From positions 1,550,001 through 1,614,000 of the forward strand of contig NZ_CP133265.1 in NCBI RefSeq assembly GCF_030915505.1: a stretch of 64,000 nt of DNA, given 5' to 3'. The number at the start of each line of letters is the position of its first letter. Position 1 is the first letter of the stretch. A program made the position numbers and the translations under genes. The DNA is from Neobacillus sp. OS1-2. GTDB taxonomy: Bacteria > Bacillota > Bacilli > Bacillales > Cytobacillaceae. Shown here piece by piece: positions 32,980 to 42,609 of the stretch. The notes under the pieces were generated by a model. It was not told the DNA's origin. It saw only the letters and a program-made list of their open reading frames with translations, and made no database searches.

Positions 32980-33497
32980 TCGTCCTCTTGGTCCCCCCAG
33001 ATCGCTTGGGCCTTTTTTCTTAAAAGTAATATGGCTGCGGCTTCAGCCAATGCTTTCTCTTTTTTAAGCAAATCTTTTTCTAAAGATTTGGCTCGTTTCT
33101 TCTCATCCTTTAATTCTTGATTCAACTGCTTTGTTTGATTAGTTTCCCGGCCATTTGCACTAAGACAAGTATCACGCCAAGCCTCAATTTGTTCTTTATA
33201 TAATCCCTTTTTCCGGCAATACTCCGCTAGTTCTGCTTGATTCAATGAGTAGGTTTCCATAACGATTAAAAATTTATCTTCACTATTCCATTGTTCCGAG
33301 CCTTGTCCATCTCCAGGTGTGGCATTTCCAGCAGCTCGAGCATCCTTCCTCCACTTATACAACGTAGCTTCGGTAATACCAGTTTCCTCACTAATTCGAC
33401 TGATAGCCTCGTTGTTTGGTGGCATCATCCTCTTCACAATGGACTCTTTTATTTCCCTGCTATAACGTCTTCCTAATTTCTCTGTCATGTCGATCAC
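32976..33497 (-). CDS. IS3-family OrfA (HTH)
   Basis: 173 residues with an HTH_Tnp-type domain (GRRYSREIKESIVKRMM, SEETGITEATLYKWR) and a lysine-rich coiled-coil C-terminus. It supplies DNA binding to the OrfAB transposase. Confidence 0.85.
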   Translation of the reverse strand: MIDMTEKLGRRYSREIKESIVKRMMPPNNEAISRISEETGITEATLYKWRKDARAAGNATPGDGQGSEQWNSEDKFLIVMETYSLNQAELAEYCRKKGLYKEQIEAWRDTCLSANGRETNQTKQLNQELKDEKKRAKSLEKDLLKKEKALAEAAAILLLRKKAQAIWGDQEDE

Positions 33498-33557
33498 CCT
33501 CCGTGTTAACTAAAGTATAACACTAAAGTTCTATACGACATCTATCCTAACAGAGGG

Positions 33558-34244
33558 GGAGGGCGATATGGATATCGTCGAATCACATTGGAATTGCATA
33601 ATCGGGGATTAAAAATAAATCATAAAACAGTCCGACGCTTAATGAATGAAATGGGATTAAAATGCCTTGTACGCATGAAAAAATATCGTTCTTACCGAGG
33701 AGAGGTAGGGAAAATTGCCCCTAATATCTTGAAGCGCGATTTTAAAGCATCAAAACCAAACGAGAAGTGGGTAACAGATGTAACAGAATTTCACCTATAC
33801 GGGGAGAAGTTATATTTGTCCCCCGTTTTAGATTTATACAACGGAGAAATCATCGCTTATAACATAGAAAAACGTCCTGTTTTTCCCCTTGTTTCAAAAA
33901 TGCTGGATGAAGCTCTTAAACATCTAAATGAGGGAGACGCCCCCATCCTCCATTCTGATCAAGGCTGGCATTATCAAATGAAACAGTACCATCATGCTTT
34001 AAAAGCACACGGAATTACTCAAAGTATGTCACGTAAGGGGAATTGTTTGGATAACGCAGTCATGGAGAATTTCTTTGGCTTATTAAAGTCTGAATTACTC
34101 TACTTAAAAGAATTTGAGAGTATGGAGCATTTTAAACTAGAATTAGAGAATTATATATATTACTATAATCACAAAAGAATTAAAGCAAAATTAAAAGGCA
34201 TGAGTCCGGTGCAATACCGAATTCATGCCCAAATAGCTGCCTAA
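33558..34244 (+). pseudogene. IS3-family OrfB, 3' part
   Basis: In-frame continuation of the interrupted Orf[21 protein letters not shown], then [20 protein letters not shown] and [17 protein letters not shown] as DDE motifs. The right element end GTGTCTAACTTTTTGGGTTC follows at 34250-34270. Confidence 0.9.
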
Positions 34245-34268
34245 ATTTTTGTGTCTAACTTTTTGGGT

Positions 34269-34400
34269 TCAGATCATTTGCTTCCTACGGCGCGGGGTGG
34301 TTTTCTTGTTTTCTAGAACAGCTTTCCGAATGAAATAAGCGCTCAATTCACGCATAACTCCTTTCAGAACTTCTCGTAGAATTTCAAGAAATGGTTCCAT
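34269..34400 (-). pseudogene. Small peptide gene, copy G (3' end cut by the IS3 end)
   Basis: ATG at 34400 after AAAGGAGGTGATAATC; reads as copy F to RRRKQ, then MI and a stop contributed by the insertion sequence. The basic tail is shortened by about seven residues, so it may still be partly functional. Confidence 0.65.
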
Positions 34401-34548
34401 GATTATCACCTCCTTTCCCAAAAAGGAAAGAAGATCAACAACCGGCCACCCTCACAATATTTAGTTGCAACTCTATTCTAGCATTTCCTACAACTATAAA
34501 AACCTATCAATCTTCGACAAATATCGAGGCGTGACAGGCACCGGAATT
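34271..34548 (-). repeat. Small-peptide element, copy G (3' part lost)
   Basis: Contains promoter pair, leader, ribosome-site hairpin and most of the peptide gene. The 3' hairpin and terminator are absent because the IS3 remnant lies there. Confidence 0.8.
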
Positions 34549-34581
34549 AATAATGGAGTATAAAATTGTACTTTTTGAAGT

Positions 34582-34621
34582 AAAAAAACCAAAATACACC
34601 TTCATATTATGTATATTTTGG
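34582..34621 (-). terminator. Terminator of the exopolysaccharide operon
   Basis: On the minus strand CCAAAATATACA pairs with GTGTATTTTGG and is followed by seven Ts. It lies about 140 bases after the flippase gene. Confidence 0.8.
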
Positions 34622-34758
34622 CTCTATTACAATGATTTTAATAACAGTTTTTTGTAAAATAAGTAGATCAGCCTTGAAACCAATTAGATATTTTTTAGAA
34701 ACGTGTTTGGCAAGTTAAATGTTGATTTAATGAATTATCAGTATCTCACTCAAACTCC

Positions 34759-36297
34759 TTAAGCATCTTTACGAAGGACCTTCTTCCCTTTGAATATTCT
34801 CTTTACTGGAGAATAAAAAAGATTTTTTTCATAATTATTTATACCTAGGAGAGACATAAAGAGAATATAAGAAATAGAGAATAATATTATTTTAATACCA
34901 AGGAAAAAAATACTATTACCAACAATAATATGATTAATTCCAATGCCGCAGAGCAATGATATAATAACTGGTGCTGACAAACGAATTATATTTTTCCAAA
35001 AGAGTAGAATATCCAGACCTATTTTACGAGAATAATATATATTCATAATAATAACATTACCTAAAAATAAGGAAGTGGCCGTTGCCATCGCACTCCCTAA
35101 CCCACCCCAGATTTTTGCTAAAGGGATACTTATTAATATATTTAATACTGCAATAAGTAAATATACAACTGATCTAAATCCATGAAGATTCTTAGCCTGT
35201 AAAATTGTTAATCCTACAGTTTGAATTAAAGGAATTGTCAGTGGCACCATTATTACCATTACTATATAAAAAGCCTCTCTATATTCTGAGCCCGCCCACA
35301 ATTTTATAAAAGCCTGACCAAACAGGAAAAATCCACTTATAATAAATGCCATTATTATATATTGAATTCTTCCAAATCTAATCATCATTTGTGTAAATTC
35401 TCCCATCGTTGCGTTGCTAGCAGCCATCATTGATAATCTAGGTAGAAGAAGACCACTAACAGAGGTTGATAGATTTAAATACATAAAAATAAATTGCATA
35501 GCCACAGCATAAACCGCAACAACTGTAGTTCCTGATATGACTCCCAAAATAAACTGATCTGAACTCCAATATATTTTATCCACTATAACATTGAGAAAAA
35601 TAAAAAAGGAGTATCCTGCAATTTCCTTTAGTAAACCTAAATCAATTTTTTCAAATTGAACTTTAATATTTAATACTTTAAAACAATAAATTACATTAAT
35701 TATTAAACAAACAATATTTAATATCGTATTAACAACAACTATAGACACTGAACCATATCCAAAGAATAGTAGTGGTATCATAATACATGGGTTTATTAAT
35801 GAACGGATAATTGTTATTACCCTTGCAAAAATAAACTTTTCATAAGCCTGTATTATTGAACCAAAAACACCTAACGGAAATGATATTGCAAAATTAAAAA
35901 TTAGAAGGAGCATCATTATTTTAGCTTTATGCAATTCAGCCTGCTTTAAACTACCACCAAATATTCTTTCTAAATTAAAGTATATTAAAGCTCCAATCAC
36001 TACAGTCAATAATCCAATTAAACTATAAAGCACCAAAAACATCCCATTTAGTTTTGATTCGGCACTTTTATCTCCCAATGCTCTATTACGTGCAGTATAA
36101 CGAACAATCGCACTCCCTAAACCCATATCTAATATACTTAAATAACCAACAATTGAACCAATAAGTGAGTATAAACCATATTCTGATTGTCCTAAAAATC
36201 TTAGCATAAAAGGAGTATACAGAAGTGATATAAAAATAGTAATTAATATAGATGCATAGGAGAGAATTGCTCCAACCTTAACTTGGTTAAGTTTCAA
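34759..36297 (-). CDS. Polysaccharide repeat-unit flippase (Wzx-like)
   Basis: The 512-residue protein has 12-14 membrane segments and the start region GAILSYASILITIFISLLYT followed by MLRFLGQSEYGLYSLIGS, typical of Wzx/RfbX polysaccharide transporters. It should move undecaprenyl-linked repeat units to the outer face. The start is a TTG with AAAGGA upstream. It is the last gene of the operon. Confidence 0.9.
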   Translation of the reverse strand: MKLNQVKVGAILSYASILITIFISLLYTPFMLRFLGQSEYGLYSLIGSIVGYLSILDMGLGSAIVRYTARNRALGDKSAESKLNGMFLVLYSLIGLLTVVIGALIYFNLERIFGGSLKQAELHKAKIMMLLLIFNFAISFPLGVFGSIIQAYEKFIFARVITIIRSLINPCIMIPLLFFGYGSVSIVVVNTILNIVCLIINVIYCFKVLNIKVQFEKIDLGLLKEIAGYSFFIFLNVIVDKIYWSSDQFILGVISGTTVVAVYAVAMQFIFMYLNLSTSVSGLLLPRLSMMAASNATMGEFTQMMIRFGRIQYIIMAFIISGFFLFGQAFIKLWAGSEYREAFYIVMVIMVPLTIPLIQTVGLTILQAKNLHGFRSVVYLLIAVLNILISIPLAKIWGGLGSAMATATSLFLGNVIIMNIYYSRKIGLDILLFWKNIIRLSAPVIISLLCGIGINHIIVGNSIFFLGIKIILFSISYILFMSLLGINNYEKNLFYSPVKRIFKGKKVLRKDA

Positions 36298-36376
36298 AAT
36301 CCTTTCCTTCCTTCGAATAGTTCATATTTTTCCTACCAGTCCATTTTCCATTCTTAAAAATCTATAAAATATTTTA

Positions 36377-37561
36377 TTAGAATCTCTGTTCTTCAATAAT
36401 CCTCTCAAGCTCGAGGTTTTTCTTGTACATTTTTTCTTTTACTTTACTAATATTATTTAAATCAATTAAAACACACTTTATAATTTGTTCGGTATCAGTT
36501 AAATCAGTAAGGTTAAATAATCGATCACAGGAATCTACAACCATAGCAAATCCCTTTACTTTCGATTGCCAAATTACACCCATAAATGGTAGTAGACATT
36601 TTTGCGCAATTATCATTGCATGCATTCTACCACCAATAATATAATCAAATTCATCATATAATTCGTATATATCATTTAGGGAAGTTGGTAGCGATATGCT
36701 GATATTAATTATTTTGTTTTGTAATAAATGATTCTCTAATTCTTGTATTGCCGGCCAATCAATAGTGTCTGTTGAGAAGAGTATCAGTGAATACGAATCA
36801 ATTAAAGTTAATTTTTTAATTAGCTTAATAATAGAATCAGTATAGCTAATATACTCTTCATCATTCTTAAAGCAAACTCTTGAGAGAATATTAATACCAA
36901 TTGATTTACTTTCGTATTTTTTTCCCTTTTTTAAACTTGGTTTTAAATAAAAAACTGGATCTATAGTCTCTTCTACTTTTTTGTTTGTTAAATCTTCAAC
37001 TATTGCTTTCGATATAGGGTCTCTAACATTAATGGATGTTGAATAATGAAATGCTTTTTTATATAAAATTCTACTTTTTTTATATTTTGGTGGTTCCGCC
37101 CCAACAAACGCTACGTGTATCTTTTTATTATATTTATTCGCGAGCTTACAATACCGATAAAAAATAGATGGCCAGTCATAATGAGTATCCATTATCATAT
37201 TTCCGCCACCAATTATTATTGAATCAACATCGTCTAAATCCTTAATATAATTTTTCCAGTTGGTTCTTTTCCTAATATAACTACTAAAAGAACCAACTGT
37301 ATATTCGCCGAATAAGAAATTTAATACCTCTCTTATTATTTTCTTCCCCAACTTTATTAGTCTATTCGAATTATCTTTGTTTGTAGAATATTTATTTTCA
37401 AAAACTCTATTATTATTGGTCTCTATTGGTTCTATGTTGGCAAAATCATACTTTTTAACATTAAAACCTTGTTTAGATATTATCGTCTCTATTGCATTAC
37501 TTAGTGCTAAATCACCAATATTGTTACTTTTAAAAAAACTAATTATTATTACTTTTCCCAT
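36377..37561 (-). CDS. Polysaccharide pyruvyl transferase family protein
   Basis: 394 residues with the family motifs NNIGDLALSNAIETII near the N-terminus, IIGGGNMIMDTHYDWP in the middle and IGGRMHAMIIAQK near the end. Such enzymes (CsaB, EpsO type) add pyruvate ketals from PEP to sugars. It suggests a pyruvylated, acidic polysaccharide. AGGAGC precedes the ATG. Confidence 0.88.
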   Translation of the reverse strand: MGKVIIISFFKSNNIGDLALSNAIETIISKQGFNVKKYDFANIEPIETNNNRVFENKYSTNKDNSNRLIKLGKKIIREVLNFLFGEYTVGSFSSYIRKRTNWKNYIKDLDDVDSIIIGGGNMIMDTHYDWPSIFYRYCKLANKYNKKIHVAFVGAEPPKYKKSRILYKKAFHYSTSINVRDPISKAIVEDLTNKKVEETIDPVFYLKPSLKKGKKYESKSIGINILSRVCFKNDEEYISYTDSIIKLIKKLTLIDSYSLILFSTDTIDWPAIQELENHLLQNKIINISISLPTSLNDIYELYDEFDYIIGGRMHAMIIAQKCLLPFMGVIWQSKVKGFAMVVDSCDRLFNLTDLTDTEQIIKCVLIDLNNISKVKEKMYKKNLELERIIEEQRF

Positions 37562-37682
37562 ATTTAGCTCCTCATTATCGGAATATATATTACAAAAATA
37601 TCAATTTTATATACATCTGATAATTTTTAAAACTAATGTATATAAATTGGGAGTGATTGGTCATCTTTTTCTAAATTTGTTG

Positions 37683-38975
37683 CTATTCCTTACTATTTGA
37701 TAAACCTTTGGTGCTCTTTAAATCAAAAAATGCAACAATACTTAAAGGTAAAAGGAAAAACCAAGTTATAAAAATATTAGAAGCAAATAGGGTATTTATG
37801 AAACCTAATAATACATAATACAACCAATATATCCTGACTAAAGGTTTATATTTTAAAGGTACTTTACTATTACAATAATTGTAAGCTTTTATTAAAAATA
37901 TAAAAAAAGGAATTGAAAATAACCCGAAATTTGCTAATAAATCCAACCATGCTGAGTGACCACCTGCCCTAAACATACTGTTAGAAGTAAAGACAGTACC
38001 GGTCATAATATTATTTATAAATGCCTCAAGTGACTGATAATACAATTGATTCCTAATATTCATGTCTGACCCTGAAATATTATTCCCAGAAAAAAATTGT
38101 GACAATTCAATAAATCTAACAGATACTACATTAGAAATACCATTAATATTGGCAAGTGCCTCAAATAATGAAGCAATAGCTCCTTGTAATGTCAATAGAA
38201 TGGTTAGTCCTAAAATTAATATTGAAATAAGTACGTATTTGTTTGTTGCCTTTAGAATAATAATTATGAAAAGAAAAAGTGATGTGAGAAGAATAGCAAT
38301 TGTAAAAGATGCTTCGATTAATAATGCCATGAAAGCTATTATAATTAAAATTTGTAAATATCTATTTTTTCGAAAAGTAAAGAATGCAAAACAGAACAAT
38401 AAAATCAATGACCCTAGAGAATAGAAATAGCCGTAGGTTCCGATACCATAGAAAGTATCTGTTCCTATTAATATATCTCTTGTTTCTCCACCTGTAGCTA
38501 GCAACCTTGCAATTAACGGGTTTGCCTTAATTGCGTTGTGAGTATTAATTGCAACTATTATAGTATCTAAGAATAAAAAAACAATTAAACATTTCTGTAA
38601 CCATTTATTCTTTTCATCAACATAGAACAAAAAAATAGAGTATACAATCATCAAATATGAAATACTTTTTATATATACACCCAGTTCATTCTCTACAAAA
38701 CCGGAGATAATTATCAAATATAAATTAAAAAGTAATAAAGGCCATAATTGAAGAATAATAGTTTTCAGAAAGGTTCTTCTATTAAGAATGGCCAAACCAA
38801 ACCATACAAAAAACAAGCCCCATCTTAAATAGTTTACTACATATGGCATAATAAATGTAAATGTGCCATTATTAAGCCATGCTATAACAATTAATGCAAG
38901 ACTTAAATGGAATAATTTAAAAATACTTAGTTTTTGCTTTTTTATTTTCGCTTCAAGAGTAGTATAAGTTTCCAA
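37683..38975 (-). CDS. O-antigen polymerase/ligase-like membrane protein (Wzy candidate)
   Basis: The 430-residue protein has about eleven membrane segments with a larger outer loop (about 285-345) that ends in RAGGHSAWLDLLANFGLFS, a Wzy/ligase-type motif. As the only such protein in the cluster it is the likely polymerase. Start TTG after AGAGAGAAG. Confidence 0.82.
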   Translation of the reverse strand: METYTTLEAKIKKQKLSIFKLFHLSLALIVIAWLNNGTFTFIMPYVVNYLRWGLFFVWFGLAILNRRTFLKTIILQLWPLLLFNLYLIIISGFVENELGVYIKSISYLMIVYSIFLFYVDEKNKWLQKCLIVFLFLDTIIVAINTHNAIKANPLIARLLATGGETRDILIGTDTFYGIGTYGYFYSLGSLILLFCFAFFTFRKNRYLQILIIIAFMALLIEASFTIAILLTSLFLFIIIILKATNKYVLISILILGLTILLTLQGAIASLFEALANINGISNVVSVRFIELSQFFSGNNISGSDMNIRNQLYYQSLEAFINNIMTGTVFTSNSMFRAGGHSAWLDLLANFGLFSIPFFIFLIKAYNYCNSKVPLKYKPLVRIYWLYYVLLGFINTLFASNIFITWFFLLPLSIVAFFDLKSTKGLSNSKE

Positions 38976-39039
38976 TTAACTTCTCTCTTTCTTCTTATAT
39001 TTACTATTTGTTATTGTTCTACTAACATTTCATTGTTAT

Positions 39040-40242
39040 CTATTCATTTTCTACTAGCTGTAAGATCTCATTCATACATTTTTTTGCAAATGTTTCATCA
39101 AACCTATTTTCCGCAATTCCACCAAGATTATAATTATTTTTACTCCTGGTTATAATACTTTTTATACCTTCAGTAATTCTATCTTGGTGATTCTCAACCA
39201 CTTCGCCTTTAAAATAATTAGTCAACATCTCTTTCGTTCCCCCTACATCTGTTGCAACAATAGGTCTTCCTAGTATAAGTGCTTCATTTGTTACTAGTCC
39301 CCAAGACTCAGTTCTTGAGGGAACGACTACTATATCCGCATTCAATAAATAAGGATAAGGATTAGGTTTTCTCCCTAATAAAAGTAAAGATTCTTCTAAA
39401 TTATTCTCTTTTATCATTGAACTAATTTCAGTTTCCATATCTCCATCACCGATAACATACCAAACGAATTTGATCTTTTCACTCAATAGATTTTTGCATA
39501 TAGTGATGATACGATCAATTCCCTTTTCATAAGTTATTCTACCAACTGTAATTAAACGTAGGTCCTGACTTTCCATATCTATCGTTTGTTCTAAAGCCAT
39601 TTTCTTTATCTTCTTAACATCCAGCGGTAATCTAATAATATCCACATTAATATCAAATTTCTCAAAAAAACTAACGAATCCTAACTTGCACTCCTTTGAA
39701 ACAGCAAAAATCTTATCAAATTTATCAAGTGTACTAATGGATAACTCTTCTTTCAAATTAAAGGTTGCCAGTATGGTTTTATTTGCATAAACTGTATGAA
39801 TCCAAAGTACTTTCTTCTTACAATTTATCTGTCTATCAATCCAGTTAAGATAATTTGTCATAAGCGGTAAATCAAAATAGAATGCTAATGAATAATTATC
39901 TGCTAAAGTGCCATATTTAGCTTCTCTTCTGTTATGAAGCTTAGAGTTTGTGCCTAAGTCTCTTTTAATTAACATACGCCTAGCCATCTTATACGGGTGC
40001 TTTAAAACCCTTTTAATTCGTGAAATCTGAGCTTGCGTTTTATATAGCCTATCAAATTCACTCCCACATACCACACTCACACCACTAGGTATTTGATCTA
40101 TCATTTCTTCATCATACACACCGGTGACGACCCACAGAGTTACACTATACCCCATTTCAATAAGAAGATTTAACTGTGTTATAGCAGAAGTATTTGTTCC
40201 TCCAACTAAGAAATTATCATTGATGAATATGATGTCCTTCAA
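39040..40242 (-). CDS. Glycosyltransferase family 4
   Basis: About 400 residues in a GT-B fold: N-terminal GGTNTSAITQLNLLIEMGY acceptor region and C-terminal donor motif VVVPSRTESWGLVTNEAL with E-x7-E. A TTG at 40242 after GAGGG is preferred over the TTG six bases earlier. It adds one sugar of the repeat unit; which one is unknown. Confidence 0.88.
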   Translation of the reverse strand: MKDIIFINDNFLVGGTNTSAITQLNLLIEMGYSVTLWVVTGVYDEEMIDQIPSGVSVVCGSEFDRLYKTQAQISRIKRVLKHPYKMARRMLIKRDLGTNSKLHNRREAKYGTLADNYSLAFYFDLPLMTNYLNWIDRQINCKKKVLWIHTVYANKTILATFNLKEELSISTLDKFDKIFAVSKECKLGFVSFFEKFDINVDIIRLPLDVKKIKKMALEQTIDMESQDLRLITVGRITYEKGIDRIITICKNLLSEKIKFVWYVIGDGDMETEISSMIKENNLEESLLLLGRKPNPYPYLLNADIVVVPSRTESWGLVTNEALILGRPIVATDVGGTKEMLTNYFKGEVVENHQDRITEGIKSIITRSKNNYNLGGIAENRFDETFAKKCMNEILQLVENE

Positions 40243-40294
40243 AATCAATCCCTCATTTCGAATTATCTTCCATTTTCCCCTTATAACAAAAACA

Positions 40295-41521
40295 TCATAA
40301 AGCCCTATTTTCTAGTACCTGGTATAATAGTTTAATTACCTTTTTTGTTTGAGCTTGTAAATTTTTATTTTTAATAATAAATTGTCTTGCACTTCTTCCT
40401 TTTTCATTCAATTCGAACTCACTTTTCAACATAACTTTTTCAATGGAATCTTTCCATCCTGCGATAGACTCATTCGGTGTTGTATATACATGTTCGTAAT
40501 AATCATCGTCTATTCCCTTTAAATGTGTCATTAAGACTGGTGTTCCAGAAAGCATATATTCCATAGTTTTAGATGGAAATGAGTACTTTGTATATTCATC
40601 TTTAGAATATCTTGGGTTTATCAATAATTTAGCTCTCATTTCATACTTAAAGACATCACTCAATGGCTTCATTCCAAAATAAATAATTCTCGAATCTTTC
40701 TTAGATTCTTTTTCAATCTCATCTTCCATATCTCCTGAACCAAATATCCACAACTTCAAACTTGGGTCATCTATTTCTCTAAAGGCATAAAGCAATTTAT
40801 CAATGCCAAATTGCTTGTGTAATGTTCCGGCATACATGATTGCATTTTCTTTTTTTTGTAGCAAATCCTCACTACGACTATTACTTACTTCAGCAAATGC
40901 TTCTACAACAGCACTAGGTTTATTCTTTCGATTAACTATTTCACCCAACTGCTTTGATACCATTAAATAGCCATCAAATTTTTCATACAAAAATTCGCTT
41001 AACATATTATAGATTGGAACTAATAAACTCTTTAAACCCTGTTGTTTTGTATATTTAAACATTAGATTTGGCAAATCATTTACATAGGTAACTATCAAAG
41101 AGCCACATAATTTTGAAAATAGAACTAAGGGTAGTGATACGGGTAGATACATCCCATATATTAGCACAACACGATTTTTCTCTTTTCGATTTTCCCAACT
41201 CCAGAGGGCCAATTCTAGAATAGAGGCTACTATATAACATAGCTGCTTTAATACAAGGAAATTTACTGCAGGCAAATATTTGGTTGTTACTCCATCTATG
41301 ACTTCTTCCTTTTTAGCTGATATCAATTTCTTCCTACTAATTGGAAAGTGAGCAATCGGTAAAACCGTCCTAATCGTAATATCCTTATTTGCTTCGGACA
41401 GCCCCTTCAATAGTAAATTCTGAAAGTATTGTGGTGCAGCTGATGCCTTATGATTGGATTTTTTATTAATTGTATTAAAAGTTTCTAAATTACATGCAGT
41501 TCCGAAGAATAATATCTTCAT
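40295..41521 (-). CDS. Glycosyltransferase (GT4-like)
   Basis: 408 residues. The donor domain shows AIMYAGTLHKQFGIDKLLYA, FGSGDMEDEI and FPSKTMEYMLSGTPVLMT. The N-terminus (FFGTACNLETFNTINKKSNH) is unlike the usual GGxxR loop. AGGAGGTAATT precedes the ATG. Confidence 0.85.
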   Translation of the reverse strand: MKILFFGTACNLETFNTINKKSNHKASAAPQYFQNLLLKGLSEANKDITIRTVLPIAHFPISRKKLISAKKEEVIDGVTTKYLPAVNFLVLKQLCYIVASILELALWSWENRKEKNRVVLIYGMYLPVSLPLVLFSKLCGSLIVTYVNDLPNLMFKYTKQQGLKSLLVPIYNMLSEFLYEKFDGYLMVSKQLGEIVNRKNKPSAVVEAFAEVSNSRSEDLLQKKENAIMYAGTLHKQFGIDKLLYAFREIDDPSLKLWIFGSGDMEDEIEKESKKDSRIIYFGMKPLSDVFKYEMRAKLLINPRYSKDEYTKYSFPSKTMEYMLSGTPVLMTHLKGIDDDYYEHVYTTPNESIAGWKDSIEKVMLKSEFELNEKGRSARQFIIKNKNLQAQTKKVIKLLYQVLENRAL

Positions 41522-41523
41522 AA

Positions 41524-42603
41524 TTACCTCCTAGCTACAATATGATAAAGTAGCGACTCTAAATTCTCATCATTTGGAATATTATTGGGATTTTTATAGC
41601 TAATATCGCCATTAATTACCTTTAAGAGAATTCCAGATAATTTATCAGGTACATCGTGAGGGAAGAAAAATGCATTCTCATATCCATTTAATATTTCGTT
41701 AGAAAAAGTACAATCAGAAGCAATAATCATTCCTTTGTGCAGCCTAGCTTCGAGAAGCGGCAATCCAAATGTTTCAATATAAGAGGGAAATAATAAAACT
41801 GAGTTTGCATATAATTTAAATACCTTTTCTCTAGAAATACTACCGATAAATTCTATAGGAAGCTGCTGATTTATGACTTCTTCATGAAGCTTTTTAATTT
41901 CCTCATTCTCTTTACCATTTAATGTGAATATAAATTTATACTTATTATCAGTTTTATTTTTTAAAATTTTGCATGCTTCAATTACCACTTTATGATTTTT
42001 ATATTCAAACCCACTTGCCGGATAAAAAAAGGTAGACATTGAGCTAATATTTGGATCGAAAAATTGTTTTATCTCAAAATTAATTTTAGGGGGAACTACG
42101 CTTATTTTCTCTTGCTTAACACCCGATTTTTCTAAACATGCTTTTTTCATCCATTTTGTTTGAACAATTACCTTATCTGCTATCTTAATAGATTTAATGA
42201 TATTTTTAGATATTACATTTTGGTAGATCCATAAATGTGTATTTTTTTTAAAGGTAAATTTATGATCTATAAATGGTAATGAATTATGGACATATAAAAT
42301 TTGCTGCTTCTTCACATGAGGTATAACAACATTTTGAAATGATATAATTTTATCGATTTTGTGTTTTTTGATTAATTTTGGCGCTATTATATGATCAAAA
42401 AATAGTCTATGAGCCCAACTCTTCTTTATCCATGGAAACCTTATAACTTTTACATTTTCCGTTTCCATAAGAGTAGGCTTGCTTAGAACAAAAGTCCATT
42501 TAATATCATAACCCTTATACTTTAAGACTTCATCGTAAAATTCATTAAGAATAGTTAATGCTCCAACAGTTTCTGCTGGAACATTAAAAACCATTACATT
42601 CAT
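41524..42603 (-). CDS. Glycosyltransferase family 4
   Basis: 359 residues with YPASGFEYKNHKVVIEACK, FIGSISREKVFKLYANSVLL and FPSYIETFGLPLLEARLHK, the GT4 donor-binding pattern. It starts six bases after the end of the WecB-like gene, so it belongs to the same message. Confidence 0.88.
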   Translation of the reverse strand: MNVMVFNVPAETVGALTILNEFYDEVLKYKGYDIKWTFVLSKPTLMETENVKVIRFPWIKKSWAHRLFFDHIIAPKLIKKHKIDKIISFQNVVIPHVKKQQILYVHNSLPFIDHKFTFKKNTHLWIYQNVISKNIIKSIKIADKVIVQTKWMKKACLEKSGVKQEKISVVPPKINFEIKQFFDPNISSMSTFFYPASGFEYKNHKVVIEACKILKNKTDNKYKFIFTLNGKENEEIKKLHEEVINQQLPIEFIGSISREKVFKLYANSVLLFPSYIETFGLPLLEARLHKGMIIASDCTFSNEILNGYENAFFFPHDVPDKLSGILLKVINGDISYKNPNNIPNDENLESLLYHIVARR

Positions 42604-42609
42604 AGGAAG

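Larger units (their letters stand above)
31770..33560. mobile_element. Complete IS3-family insertion sequence nested in the IS3 OrfB remnant
   Basis: About 1.79 kb flanked by GGGCG at 31765-31769 and 33561-33565, a likely 5-bp target duplication. Ends are imperfect inverted repeats: GTCAAGATAGTTGTCGCAT on the left against GTTAGGATAGATGTCGTAT read inward from the right. Both orfs are intact and in ATGA overlap, so the element may still move. Confidence 0.8.
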
